A stretch of DNA of 32,229 bases, from IMG/VR virus record IMGVR_UViG_3300025652_000292, positions 1 through 32,229 of that record; one strand, written 5' to 3'. The DNA is from a virus. Each line of letters starts with the position of its first letter. The first letter of the stretch is position 1. Positions 6,944-14,165 of the stretch are shown here, piece by piece. The notes below the pieces were generated by a model. It ran no database searches and was not told the origin of the DNA. It saw nothing but the letters and a program-made list of their open reading frames with translations. A program made the translations under genes and the position numbers.

Positions 6944-8144
6944 ACTTATCCACAAGCTGCTCCACAATAGCAGGATCCGCTGCATCAAAAGCAGCACCAA
7001 ACAGGCGCCTCTGCTCAGCAAGCGCCTTATTGTATAGCTTCAGCTTAGTACCAGGTATCTCGTGGTTGTACCGGCCTTCTAGCTTCCTGGAGTAATCATA
7101 CCAGCGGTGAGCTCCCTGCTCCCCCGCATCAAACATTTCAGGCGTCTTAATCTGGATCTCAGCAACAATCTTCTTGCCGGTAGCCGGATCATCAACCAGG
7201 ACATTCATCTTCCGGTCAAAGTAACCAGATTCAGGTATGCGCTGCCAACCTCGGTCGATAGTCGTGTACATCTGGCCTATTTGACTCACAGCCTCTTCTG
7301 CCTGGTCTGCAGTATCTATGTAAATCGTTGTTCTTACGCCATCGGTGAAGTCTGCCGGCGCCAGGCCCTTTCTCTCAACCTTGGTGGCTATGCTTTTCGG
7401 CGTCTTGACCTCAACATCAAACTGGCTGCCATCTTTTAGGTTGATAAACTTATCAGCTTTCTTGCCACCAACTGACTTAGCCACTGAGTCAATGTTAGCC
7501 TGGAATGAAGGGTTCACTGTGTTAGCTCGCTGGACCATGGCTTCAACCGAATTAAGATCACCTTGCTGCCGTTTAAGTGCAGCCTCAATCTCTCTCACTC
7601 GCTCAATACCCAGCTCCTGGAATACAGGGGTGGTTCTGATCGGACCATCTACCTTGGTGCCCTGCTCAATCGCTGCAACTAACCTGGCGGCATCAATGGC
7701 TTCAACACCATCACCTACCCTGGCAACATCCTGGGGCAGATTATCAATTCCACCGGTCAGCTTCATGGCTTTTCTAAGTGCGCCTGGTGCCTTCAACGCG
7801 GTCCCCAGCGTAGCTCCGAGCGGCGGAATCACGTAGGTCGCATCACCCAGGACGCCTAACGCCTGCAGCGCAGGATCTAGGATGTTGCCCTGGCGAATGT
7901 TCTCCAGGATAGAAGGATTGTTTTCGGCATCAAATATATCGGTGAGACCTGTATCAGACGATGGCATTCCAGGCATATTACCGGTAGCATCAACAGTCGC
8001 TGCCCCAGGAAGTAGTTGCGCTGCAAAATACGCAGCCTGCTCCTCAGTCAGAAAAGGATCACTCTTCTCTTCGGGATCGCGCATCATATCACTGACGCTG
8101 CCCCCAAGGTTAAAAGCGAATATGTCGATATCGTCTCTATTCAC
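6876..8144 (-). CDS. Virion-like protein with C-terminal RelA/SpoT-like nucleotidyltransferase domain
   Basis: A 422-aa protein with a GTG start at 8144. Residues 1-130 (PFLTEEQAAYFAAQLLPGAA, then NILDPALQALGVLGD) resemble the N-termini of phage ejection or large virion proteins. Residues 220-355 look like the RelA/SpoT synthetase fold: KTPKSIATKVERK at 247-259 (compare the synthetase R.K...SI..K loop), DFTDGVR at 265-271 (as in DITDLVR of toxin-linked relatives; the Asp is one position further from Arg than in canonical synthetases), GYFDRK at 307-312, EIQIKTPEM at 329-337 with putative metal ligand Glu329, and GAHRWYD at 344-350. It could transfer pyrophosphate to a nucleotide or to tRNA. 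It is the last gene of the minus operon from 9653 and faces the HD hydrolase. The fold is fairly sure; activity and virion location are inferred. Confidence 0.72.
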   Translation of the reverse strand: MNRDDIDIFAFNLGGSVSDMMRDPEEKSDPFLTEEQAAYFAAQLLPGAATVDATGNMPGMPSSDTGLTDIFDAENNPSILENIRQGNILDPALQALGVLGDATYVIPPLGATLGTALKAPGALRKAMKLTGGIDNLPQDVARVGDGVEAIDAARLVAAIEQGTKVDGPIRTTPVFQELGIERVREIEAALKRQQGDLNSVEAMVQRANTVNPSFQANIDSVAKSVGGKKADKFINLKDGSQFDVEVKTPKSIATKVERKGLAPADFTDGVRTTIYIDTADQAEEAVSQIGQMYTTIDRGWQRIPESGYFDRKMNVLVDDPATGKKIVAEIQIKTPEMFDAGEQGAHRWYDYSRKLEGRYNHEIPGTKLKLYNKALAEQRRLFGAAFDAADPAIVEQLVDKFMKGGVVEAGPRSFRISFQNWA

Positions 8145-8151
8145 CTAATAA

Positions 8152-8244
8152 TCACCTCGTAAGTAAATGCCAAAGGGCAATTGAGACAAATACGACAACT
8201 AGCGCTAAGCCTTTCCAAGTGTCGGGGTCTCTCCAATCATCCAT
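8152..8244 (-). CDS. 30-aa single-pass membrane micropeptide
   Basis: The frame begins at the ATG at 8242-8244, preceded by AGGTGA, and stops with TGA at 8152-8154. It starts MDDWRDPDTWKGLALVVVFV: an acidic N-terminus, then about 18 hydrophobic residues ending in HLLTR, so one membrane segment. It fills what would otherwise be a gap between two genes and ends eight bases before the GTG of the RelA/SpoT-like gene. Holin- or spanin-associated roles are possible, but nothing decides it. Confidence 0.5.
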   Translation of the reverse strand: MDDWRDPDTWKGLALVVVFVSIALWHLLTR

Positions 8245-8248
8245 TGCA

Positions 8249-8434
8249 TCACCTAAATGAATCGTCTGGGCCCACTATCGGCCTCATGAAATTTTCGGTG
8301 CCTGGTTCAGATTCGGATCTAGCCACCCTATTATCAAAAAAATCTACTGCTTCATAATAATCCATGTCGCTCTTTTCAACAAGCAAAGCGATGCAGCGGT
8401 CACGATCTCCAGGACCATCTCTAAAGTCAGTCAT
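8249..8434 (-). CDS. 61-aa acidic hypothetical protein
   Basis: A short, strongly acidic protein (MTDFRDGPGDRDRCIALLVE) with a helical middle (MDYYEAVDFFDNRV). The frame is closely packed between the membrane protein upstream and the 30-aa micropeptide downstream. No recognised domain; retained because of the tight tiling on this strand. Confidence 0.55.
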   Translation of the reverse strand: MTDFRDGPGDRDRCIALLVEKSDMDYYEAVDFFDNRVARSESEPGTENFMRPIVGPDDSFR

Positions 8435-8448
8435 TAACCAGGTACACT

Positions 8449-8805
8449 TTAGTCAGTTGGATTAGGATCTTTGTAAAGGGCCTCAACAGTGCCGATCCTT
8501 ATTGTGAGCTCATGAACACGGTCCTGCATTTCCCGCAGCTCGGACAAATCTCTATCAAGGCCCTCAATCATCATGTCTTGCCTGGCATCTGCCGGCAGAG
8601 CACCTAGCTGGCCCCTGGGCCAAAGGATGCGAAACTCAGAGTTGGACTTGATCTCAACATCGGTTAGCTCAATCTTATGCTCCAGGGCAGTCAATCGAGA
8701 CTCAACCGTAAAATACGCCATGGTCGATACCGCTGTAAAAGCAATCATTGCCAGGAGGTTTTTAAGTGGAATGGTGAGAGCGGTATTCTCGTTGAGCTCG
8801 GTCAT
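8449..8805 (-). CDS. Membrane-anchored coiled-coil protein, possible holin or spanin component
   Basis: A 118-aa protein with a hydrophobic segment at residues 15-35 (LKNLLAMIAFTAVSTMAYF) followed by a charged coiled coil (ESRLTALEHKIELTDVEIKS and RDLSELREMQDRVHELTIRI). The conserved-looking middle RILWPRGQLGALPADARQ recalls a protein I associate with marine phages. A short N-tail, one membrane helix and an extended coiled coil fits an inner-membrane spanin or holin-like part, but no endolysin is seen nearby. Its ATG overlaps the upstream stop by one base. Confidence 0.65.
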   Translation of the reverse strand: MTELNENTALTIPLKNLLAMIAFTAVSTMAYFTVESRLTALEHKIELTDVEIKSNSEFRILWPRGQLGALPADARQDMMIEGLDRDLSELREMQDRVHELTIRIGTVEALYKDPNPTD

Positions 8806-9050
8806 TACCGTTTCCTATAGGTCCTGGTCTTGCCAGCCACCTTCTTGGGCTGAGCGCTATGCTGCTTACCCTTCTTTGTATCCGCTCGCTTCTTCCTGGT
8901 AGTCGCTGCATATTCCTTGTCGGACAGCGCCTTGATAGCCTTCTTCGGTAAATAACGCTCACCGGTTTCAGCGCTAGGCTTACCGGACTTCGTGGTCCAT
9001 TTCTGTTTAGTCCACTTCTTCAGGGACTTTTGGGGTTTCTTTAATGCCAT
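8805..9050 (-). CDS. Lys-rich small basic protein (DUF5872-like, tentative)
   Basis: An 81-aa protein with many Lys/Arg and few acidic residues. The core WTKQKWTTKSGKPSAETGER, then YLPKKAIKALSDKEYAATTR and KKGKQHSAQPKKVAGKT, is a pattern conserved in many phage genomes; I believe it belongs with DUF5872 but cannot verify this. It could bind DNA in the virion or be co-packaged. It is coupled by TAATG on both sides. Confidence 0.7.
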   Translation of the reverse strand: MALKKPQKSLKKWTKQKWTTKSGKPSAETGERYLPKKAIKALSDKEYAATTRKKRADTKKGKQHSAQPKKVAGKTRTYRKR

Positions 9051-9235
9051 TATTTTTTATAGCCTCCCCCCGCCTTCTTATATTCAGAAGCCAGCAATTG
9101 AGCCTTCCTGGCAGACCATTGACCCGCCTTTCCGCCCTTAGTACCAGCCTTGATACGATTGAACAGGTTTTTACGCATTGTGGGCTTAGTATAATTGCCC
9201 GAAGCATTCACCGTCGATTTTTTTTTGACCGCCAT
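9050..9235 (-). CDS. 61-aa Lys/Gly-rich basic protein
   Basis: A small basic protein ending GGKAGQWSARKAQLLASEYK followed by KAGGGYKK. The GKxGQWSARKAQ motif recurs in phage small proteins next to the kind of gene that follows here. AAGGAGGG precedes the ATG. A run of nine A's encodes the Lys residues at the N-terminus, a possible slippage point. The first 50 bases overlap the nuclease gene in another frame. Role unknown; binding to packaged DNA is a reasonable guess. Confidence 0.68.
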   Translation of the reverse strand: MAVKKKSTVNASGNYTKPTMRKNLFNRIKAGTKGGKAGQWSARKAQLLASEYKKAGGGYKK

Positions 9236-9653
9236 AACTACCCTCCTTAAAGTATTTACCCAATAGTATAAACCATTGGTCCAAAGTCATTACCACGGTT
9301 TGCGCGTTGTCGCGCTCGAAACCAGGGTTGATCGCGTGAATCGGCACGCAGACCCTTATGGCTTTGTTGTTAAACTTATAGATAAGGACGGGAGTTCTGT
9401 CACCGCACGCCTCAAGCACCTGGTCCCACCAGGCGGGGGCATACCACCAGCCACTCTTATACGCCTTGGCCTCAATAGCATGACCAGGTATCTCAATGTC
9501 ACACATGCCTGCAGTCTGATATTGATCGAGGTTGCGCTTACAGGTGAGGTCCTGGCCATTACCATCGACTACCCCGTTATCCGCGAAAAAAGTATTTAGG
9601 CGCTTGACCAAATCACGCTCGAAGGCAGCTCCTTTGTTGCGTGAATCAGCCAT
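9186..9653 (-). CDS. PD-(D/E)XK nuclease, Hjc-like Holliday-junction resolvase
   Basis: A 155-aa protein with the signature of Hjc-type resolvases: SRNKGAAFERDLVKRLN with catalytic Glu12, then KRNLDQYQTAGMCDIEI with Asp52, and EAK at 61-63 as the ExK motif. A WWxQ-like segment (WWDQVLEACGDRTPVLIYK) and a final strand follow. Such enzymes cut branched DNA before packaging. The start at 9653 has AAGGAAATGAT upstream. It heads the minus operon containing the RelA/SpoT-like gene and lies beside the gene-free stretch, without an obvious consensus promoter. Confidence 0.8.
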   Translation of the reverse strand: MADSRNKGAAFERDLVKRLNTFFADNGVVDGNGQDLTCKRNLDQYQTAGMCDIEIPGHAIEAKAYKSGWWYAPAWWDQVLEACGDRTPVLIYKFNNKAIRVCVPIHAINPGFERDNAQTVVMTLDQWFILLGKYFKEGSYGGQKKIDGECFGQLY

Positions 9654-9745
9654 ATCATCATTTCCTTTTATTTAAAAATTTGAAAAAAATTTTTCCCCCC
9701 AGGCAACCCAAACGTCCCTAGAGTTTACCCCCCTGGACAATTTGG

Positions 9746-9763
9746 TGTGCAAAAATTTGCACA
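9746..9763. repeat. Palindrome TGTGCAAA-AA-TTTGCACA
   Basis: Perfect inverted repeat with 8-bp arms and a 2-bp centre in non-coding DNA, shaped like a dimeric repressor site. Related half-sites (TTTGCAC / GTGCAAA) occur at 16661-16676 next to promoter P4. Confidence 0.6.
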
Positions 9764-9988
9764 TAGAATCTGAAAGGGCAAAGTGTTTATCCATTACAGA
9801 ATTTTAGTTACTGAATGTGTAAAACTCAAGTAAACCTATCCCGCTGGCCGCCGCCGCATTTAGGGGGGTGCCGCCCCAAAAAAACCAAAGGGATTCGATC
9901 TCGTTTTCTGGATCCATAGGGGTCCAATAAAATCCTGCCCTGGTGGCCCATATCCAGGCAAATCAGGCCCAATCAGCCCTGTTTGTGA

Positions 9989-10007
9989 CCCCCGTGCTCA
10001 CAGGGGG
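9989..10007. repeat. GC-rich hairpin in gene-free stretch
   Basis: CCCCC at 9989-9993 pairs with GGGGG at 10003-10007, extended by GT/AC across one bulged A, leaving the small loop GCTC. No T-run follows on either strand, so it is not a simple terminator. Confidence 0.4.
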
Positions 10008-10107
10008 CGCGGACCAGGCTGCTCAATCCCTGGCAAAACCTGCCCTATATCACTGATTCTTATGGGAATTCCCTTTTTTATAACTTTTTTGCATATATCT
10101 GGGCACC

Positions 10108-10130
10108 AAAAAGAAAGAGCCCTCTTTCTT
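10108..10130 (-). terminator. Intrinsic terminator after terS
   Basis: On the minus strand AAGAAAGAG (10130-10122) is repeated inverted as CTCTTTCTT (10119-10111) and followed by TTT, giving a stem with a T-rich tail about 50 bp after the terS stop. The stem is A/T-rich, so strength is uncertain. Confidence 0.5.
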
Positions 10131-10177
10131 GGTTATATTCAACCTTCCCCAGGCTACCCTTTGCTTCGCAACTTGCG

Positions 10178-10705
10178 CTACACATCCTTGTCATCGTAGG
10201 TAGTTTTTATGCCCAATAAATCGTTCAGCCTCTCCTTGATATCCTCCTTGGTCATGCGCTCCAGGTTGGCGTTGATGTTAAGGTTTTGGCTGCGTTGTAT
10301 TGACAGACCTGCCAGGCTGTTGAGCTCCTTCACCGCACTCACGGCAGCATTGTATGCGCCCTGCTCGAACGATGTCTCGGCGATATTCCATAGCATCGCA
10401 CCAGTCTTTTCTGGCGTGATTGCATATTTCTCGCGCAGCTCTTCCTGGGCGATCCGCACTGCTTTTGTCACCTTCGGATGATCCCTACCGTTCAGCATCT
10501 TCGATGCGGCATTAGCTGGGAAGCTGAAGCCTGCTCTTCGAGCTGCCTCTGTCTGTCCGCATGCACCTTCGGTGTAGTGCCAGACGAACCCTGCTTGCAT
10601 ATCGGTAATGCCCAGCTCCTCGTCTGCGACGAATTGAATGGGCGCGTTTGTGAGCTTAGGCTTTTCCTTCTTGGGTCTGCCTAATTTCTTTTCTTCTTCA
10701 GCCAT
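10178..10705 (-). CDS. terS: Terminase small subunit
   Basis: A 175-aa protein with the small-terminase plan. A basic N-terminal tail (KKLGRPKKEKPK) is followed by a DNA-binding helix-turn-helix near residues 33-85 (ITDMQAGFVWHYTEGACGQT then EAARRAGFSFPANAASKML). Helices of the oligomerisation region come next (YNAAVSAVKELNSLAGL), then a C-terminal tail. It would recognise the packaging start and load the large terminase. The large subunit is not next to it: the gene is followed by a terminator and the gene-free stretch. Its 5' end overlaps the 58-aa frame upstream. Confidence 0.85.
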   Translation of the reverse strand: MAEEEKKLGRPKKEKPKLTNAPIQFVADEELGITDMQAGFVWHYTEGACGQTEAARRAGFSFPANAASKMLNGRDHPKVTKAVRIAQEELREKYAITPEKTGAMLWNIAETSFEQGAYNAAVSAVKELNSLAGLSIQRSQNLNINANLERMTKEDIKERLNDLLGIKTTYDDKDV

Positions 10706-10857
10706 AAGTCTCCTGCCATTTTTGCGAACATCCGTTCGGCCTCACCGTGGGCCAGTGGTCTCTCGCCGTAGCTCTCTCTTTCATCTTTGTTCATTAGCCG
10801 CCACTTATTGAAATTTTCGTTATAAGTAAGCTGCTCATCATAATCAAACACATCCAT
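10681..10857 (-). CDS. 58-aa hypothetical protein upstream of terS
   Basis: The frame starts at the ATG at 10855-10857 with GGAG just upstream (GGAGAAGACTATG) and ends TAG at 10681-10683, overlapping the terS start by 25 bases. The product, MDVFDYDEQLTYNENFNKWR onward, is charged and aromatic at the N-terminus and ends LWLKKKRN. No family recognised. Coupled translation with terS is likely. Confidence 0.6.
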   Translation of the reverse strand: MDVFDYDEQLTYNENFNKWRLMNKDERESYGERPLAHGEAERMFAKMAGDLWLKKKRN

Positions 10858-11163
10858 AGTCTTCTCCAGTGTACAGTGTAGGGTATAGTAGGTGTCTCAT
10901 AGTAAGGCTATATGACCCTATATAAACTATAAATAACTCTACTTTATACTTATATAAAACTGCTCTACCTAAAAGACTATACCCTACCCTACCTATAAAA
11001 AAACAAGCGATATATCAAGGACTTACGCATACACCTAACAGGGTACAGTGTATAGCTAATCTCATTGTATAAATTTGCATACATTATCGTGTCCACTTAT
11101 ACCAACTTTATACATCGACACGATACACCAATTATGCCTACCTGTACCCTGCACCTCACCCTG
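10858..11163. other. Non-coding A/T-rich region with nested inverted repeats (control region or origin candidate)
   Basis: No gene seen. A 12-bp perfect inverted repeat GTAGGGTATAGT (10878-10889) / ACTATACCCTAC (10976-10987) flanks about 85 bp of very A/T-rich DNA with TATA-type words. A 9-bp inverted repeat AGGGTACAG (11040-11048) / CTGTACCCT (11142-11150) flanks a pair of opposed GACACGAT blocks. GTACAGTGTA occurs twice, near 10871 and 11043. The place beside the primase-helicase gene fits a replication origin or control hub, which is inference. Confidence 0.5.
11088..11136. promoter_or_regulatory. Opposed pair of GACACGAT operator blocks
   Basis: ATCGTGTC (11086-11093) and GACACGAT (11117-11124) form an inverted pair with 23 bp between. 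Around the right block a promoter match can be read on the plus strand: TTATAC at 11108-11113, 17 bases, ATTATG at 11131-11136. The left block, minus strand, has only a poor match (GTATAA). These are weaker members of the P1-P4 family and could control the 58-aa gene and terS. Confidence 0.5.
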
Positions 11164-13326
11164 TCACATATCCCACTTCGGGGCCGGTGGGAAGGTGTCA
11201 TCTGCGGTGACTACCGCGTCATAATCCAGGTCATATATCTTCTTGCCATTGCTATATCTTGGTTCAACACCACGATCAGCGAGCACCCTGGCAGCGTCTT
11301 TGAAGTCCGCCATCCTGGGGTTGTTGATTCCCATGTCTCTGAGCAAGTGCGTCATTTGCACTGGCTTCTTGTCTGCACTGTCAAACCGTATGTATTGTAG
11401 CAGTAGGTCTTCGACCGCGCTCTGGGTTCTAAAGAACTCGTTGCTGTCCTGCAGCATGACCCGCTCTTCACTTGTAAGGAACCAGTTACGATCTCCCTTG
11501 GCATACATCGTCTGCTTGATCTCGGCCCACACTTGTTGCATGTTCAAGCCATGGCGCCAGTCTATCTCTGTCACCGGTACAACCCAGAACCGTCTGTTGC
11601 CGCTGGTGTCGATCAAGAACTCCCTCTCATTCACACTGGCATAGAACGCTGTGCGCCGCTGGTAATTGCTAAACGCTCGGTCATAAGGTAGGCGTAACTC
11701 ATCGCTGCGCTTGGTTAGGAATGCCTTGAGCTGGTCAATATCTGCACGCTTGAAGGTGGATCCCAACTCTCCGAGCTCGCATATCCAATGGCTAACACAC
11801 TGCTTCACACTGTCCTTGTCCTGGGGATTCAGTGTAGCGCCTTCCAGCAGCCACTCTTTGTTCGGTGCCAGGCTGTTGAACCACTGCGTCTTACCGACTG
11901 CCTGGGCTCCCTGGAATACCAGGATACCCTCCAAATTAGCTCCGCCCTCCTCGCATGCTGCAGCAACACATCCTTGCAGCCACTTCTTCATCAGCATCTC
12001 TTTGAGCGGCTCATTAGGACTCTTAATGGTATCTAGGAACATCTGCAGCCTGGCCTTTCCATCCCAGGGCTCACTCTCCATCCACTCCTTGACCGGATTG
12101 TACTCCCTGGCCAGCAGCTTCAGATTGAACCGGATACGTTCATGGGGGATCCCCATCTTGATAGCACGGTCCTCGATCTCAATAATCGCCGCGTCATCCT
12201 TTAGGTCAGCGATAAACTTCTGGTTGGGTATGTGTATCTCGATCGCCTTCTTAATGACGTTGTAGTCCACCTCTATCTGATTGGTAACCAGGACGCCACG
12301 ATGATTGTCCTTGGTGTGCAGGAAGCGCCCATTGCTGTTGCGCTCAAAGTCATACTCCTCCGGTATCCTCACCTCTTGCAGCGCCGGAATCACCTCTCCC
12401 TGCAGCGCTTCTTTGTGATCGTTGTAATCCCCCTTAGACTGCGGCATCAACACCTCAGCCTGGCCACCCCCACTCTTCACCGCCTGGGCTGCCTTAATTG
12501 CCTCTTTCTCGCCGGTCGCATTGTCATCGAAATCCGCGATGAAAATATGCTTGGCCTCAGCGAAGTGCTTGAATATGACTTCCGCAACAGGAGCCAGGTT
12601 GTAAGCATCAAAGCTCACCACCACCGGCTGCTTCATATCCTGGTAGTAACTGGCAGCTGTCGCATACCCTTCACAGTAGTTGATAGTGTGAGCGCCCTGG
12701 AGTAGGTCCTGGCCCAGGATGAAGAAGCTGCCCTTCTTCTTGGAACCAGTAAGGAACATCTTCCCCCCACCATCGTCAATATACTGCAGACCGACAATAC
12801 TGAGAGATGCGTCCAGGAGAGGGATCATCAAGCGCCCATCGTTGTGCTGCTTGAGACCGTGACTTAATACATTCTTCTTGGTTAGGTAAGGGTGCTCGCT
12901 GCAGTCCTGGGCACCCTCCCAGATATTAGTGCTGCGCTTAGCAGCTCGGTTGTTCTTCTCTTCTTTCTTTGCCTGAGCTTCTGCCTGGAGCTGCTTGATC
13001 TCCTCTCGCTGCTCATCAGTCATCTTATAGCTGCTGCTGTTGTTCGGCTTCCAGGTTGCGGTGGGGTTAGCACTATCTACACGATAGTCACCGCATCGGC
13101 CAAAAGGGACGGTCTGGTCCGCCCAAAATTGATACCAACCAGTGAGCTTCTGCTTGCCACCGACATCCATATAGGCTCTGCCAATGCTGCCATCGACCAG
13201 GAGGCCCTTCTTTTGGTCCAGTTGTAAGCCATTGTCTGCCAGGAACGATTCAAACTCTTGCCGGAAATTGCCCGTTATGGGCCTTGATTTATCTTTTTTA
13301 TTGGTTGCACTGACTAGAAATGACAT
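11164..13326 (-). CDS. Primase-helicase (Toprim plus VirE/D5-like ATPase)
   Basis: A 720-aa replication protein; the ATG at 13324-13326 is preferred over an upstream in-frame start because GGAGG lies before it. The N-terminal region (GWYQFWADQTVPFGRCGDY at 63-81) is followed by a Toprim domain at 210-305: Glu219 in CEGYATAAS and the DxD region IADFDDN at 263-269. The ATPase domain, of the virulence-associated E family, spans 400-600: Walker A GAQAVGKT at 473-480, Walker B WICELGE at 514-520, a sensor-like YASVNE at 562-567, and a candidate Arg finger GNRRFW at 576-581. It would prime and unwind phage DNA. It is divergent from the SSB-like gene. No DNA polymerase is in this window. Confidence 0.88.
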   Translation of the reverse strand: MSFLVSATNKKDKSRPITGNFRQEFESFLADNGLQLDQKKGLLVDGSIGRAYMDVGGKQKLTGWYQFWADQTVPFGRCGDYRVDSANPTATWKPNNSSSYKMTDEQREEIKQLQAEAQAKKEEKNNRAAKRSTNIWEGAQDCSEHPYLTKKNVLSHGLKQHNDGRLMIPLLDASLSIVGLQYIDDGGGKMFLTGSKKKGSFFILGQDLLQGAHTINYCEGYATAASYYQDMKQPVVVSFDAYNLAPVAEVIFKHFAEAKHIFIADFDDNATGEKEAIKAAQAVKSGGGQAEVLMPQSKGDYNDHKEALQGEVIPALQEVRIPEEYDFERNSNGRFLHTKDNHRGVLVTNQIEVDYNVIKKAIEIHIPNQKFIADLKDDAAIIEIEDRAIKMGIPHERIRFNLKLLAREYNPVKEWMESEPWDGKARLQMFLDTIKSPNEPLKEMLMKKWLQGCVAAACEEGGANLEGILVFQGAQAVGKTQWFNSLAPNKEWLLEGATLNPQDKDSVKQCVSHWICELGELGSTFKRADIDQLKAFLTKRSDELRLPYDRAFSNYQRRTAFYASVNEREFLIDTSGNRRFWVVPVTEIDWRHGLNMQQVWAEIKQTMYAKGDRNWFLTSEERVMLQDSNEFFRTQSAVEDLLLQYIRFDSADKKPVQMTHLLRDMGINNPRMADFKDAARVLADRGVEPRYSNGKKIYDLDYDAVVTADDTFPPAPKWDM

Positions 13327-13400
13327 TATTTTGTTGATCCTCCGCTTAGAATGTGTAGAATAGTGCAAACTTATACAAACAATCAAGAGGTATTTGCAAA
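13327..13400. promoter_or_regulatory. Divergent control region between primase-helicase and SSB-like gene
   Basis: Seventy-four bases separate the two start codons. On the plus strand TTGATC (13334-13339) and TAGAAT (13356-13361), 16 bases apart, make a plausible promoter for the SSB-like operon. GTGCAAAC at 13363 and TTGCAAAA near the start codon resemble the TTTGCAC half-sites seen elsewhere. The shared AACGACACGAT block is absent, so this pair may be regulated differently. Confidence 0.4.
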
Positions 13401-14156
13401 ATGGCACTAACAGCAAGCGCAGGATCGGGTGGTGAATCCACCTTTGAAACCGTACCACCAGGCTCTTACGAGGCTATCTGCTATCGACTTGTCGATGCAG
13501 GCACAGCGGAGGAAGATTACAAGGGAGAGATCTCCAAGAAGCATAAAATTTATATCTTCTGGGAAATCCCTGAGCTCACACTGAGCGATGGCCGCCCATA
13601 TTCTATCTTCCACGGGTACACTTTGTCACTTAATGAGCGCAGTAATCTGCGTCGAGATCTCCAGGCATGGCGTAACCGGCCATTCACTGAGGAAGAGCTG
13701 CAGGCTTTTGACCTGACCAAGCTGCTCGGTGTGACCTGTAAGATCAACGTGGTCCTAAATAGCAACGGCAACGCAAAGGTTGATGGCATTTTCTGCTCTG
13801 ACCAGGGCGCCAAGCGCGTTGAAACCACGAACCCGACCTCAGTGTTTGACCTCGAAGAGTACACCAAAGAATTTTCCGGCGAGAGCTGCGAGGCCAGCAA
13901 GGCGATGTGCGATGTCTTTGAAGAGCTGCCACGCTTCATCCAATGGCGAATTGCCGGTTGCGATGAAGACGGTAGAGACCAGCAGGCCCCGTGCTTTGAA
14001 GTGGCTGCAGCCTGGAAGAAAGGCGGCAATGTAACCAGCACACCACCTGTGTCTGGCTTAGAAGCAATGGCTGCTGATAAAGCAAAAGCGACAAAGAAGT
14101 CAAAAAAGAAGGAAGAGCCTGAAGAGGACTTCATCGACGACGACATCCCGTTTTAG
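13401..14156 (+). CDS. Single-stranded DNA-binding-like replication protein
   Basis: A 251-aa protein with a Gly/Ser-rich start, a beta-rich middle (PPGSYEAICYRLVDAG, KKHKIYIFWEIPELTLSDGR, GVTCKINVVLNSNGNAKVDG) consistent with an OB-like fold, and a Lys-rich linker (KATKKSKKKEEP). It ends in a very acidic tip, EEDFIDDDIPF. The acidic, aromatic-ended tail is the hallmark of SSB proteins that recruit partners. It begins the plus-strand recombination operon opposite the primase-helicase. Assigned from architecture, not a confirmed family. Confidence 0.7.
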   Translation: MALTASAGSGGESTFETVPPGSYEAICYRLVDAGTAEEDYKGEISKKHKIYIFWEIPELTLSDGRPYSIFHGYTLSLNERSNLRRDLQAWRNRPFTEEELQAFDLTKLLGVTCKINVVLNSNGNAKVDGIFCSDQGAKRVETTNPTSVFDLEEYTKEFSGESCEASKAMCDVFEELPRFIQWRIAGCDEDGRDQQAPCFEVAAAWKKGGNVTSTPPVSGLEAMAADKAKATKKSKKKEEPEEDFIDDDIPF

Positions 14157-14165
14157 GAACCTGCT

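Larger units (their letters stand above)
9654..10107. other. Gene-free stretch between nuclease and terS terminator
   Basis: No credible coding frame was found on either strand. It contains an A/T block (9670-9695), a perfect 8-2-8 palindrome (9746-9763), a G6/C4 cluster (9863-9877), and a C5/G5 hairpin (9989-10007). Six CCWGG words occur here, at 9699, 9732, 9939, 9954, 10014 and 10029. Possible contents are a cos or pac site, an untranslated RNA or a large leader; the sequence alone does not decide. Confidence 0.5.

Noticed and set aside
9863-9877. G6/C4 cluster as a terminator
   Set aside because: The stem is short and mismatched, and the A-run beside it is on the wrong side for termination on either strand.
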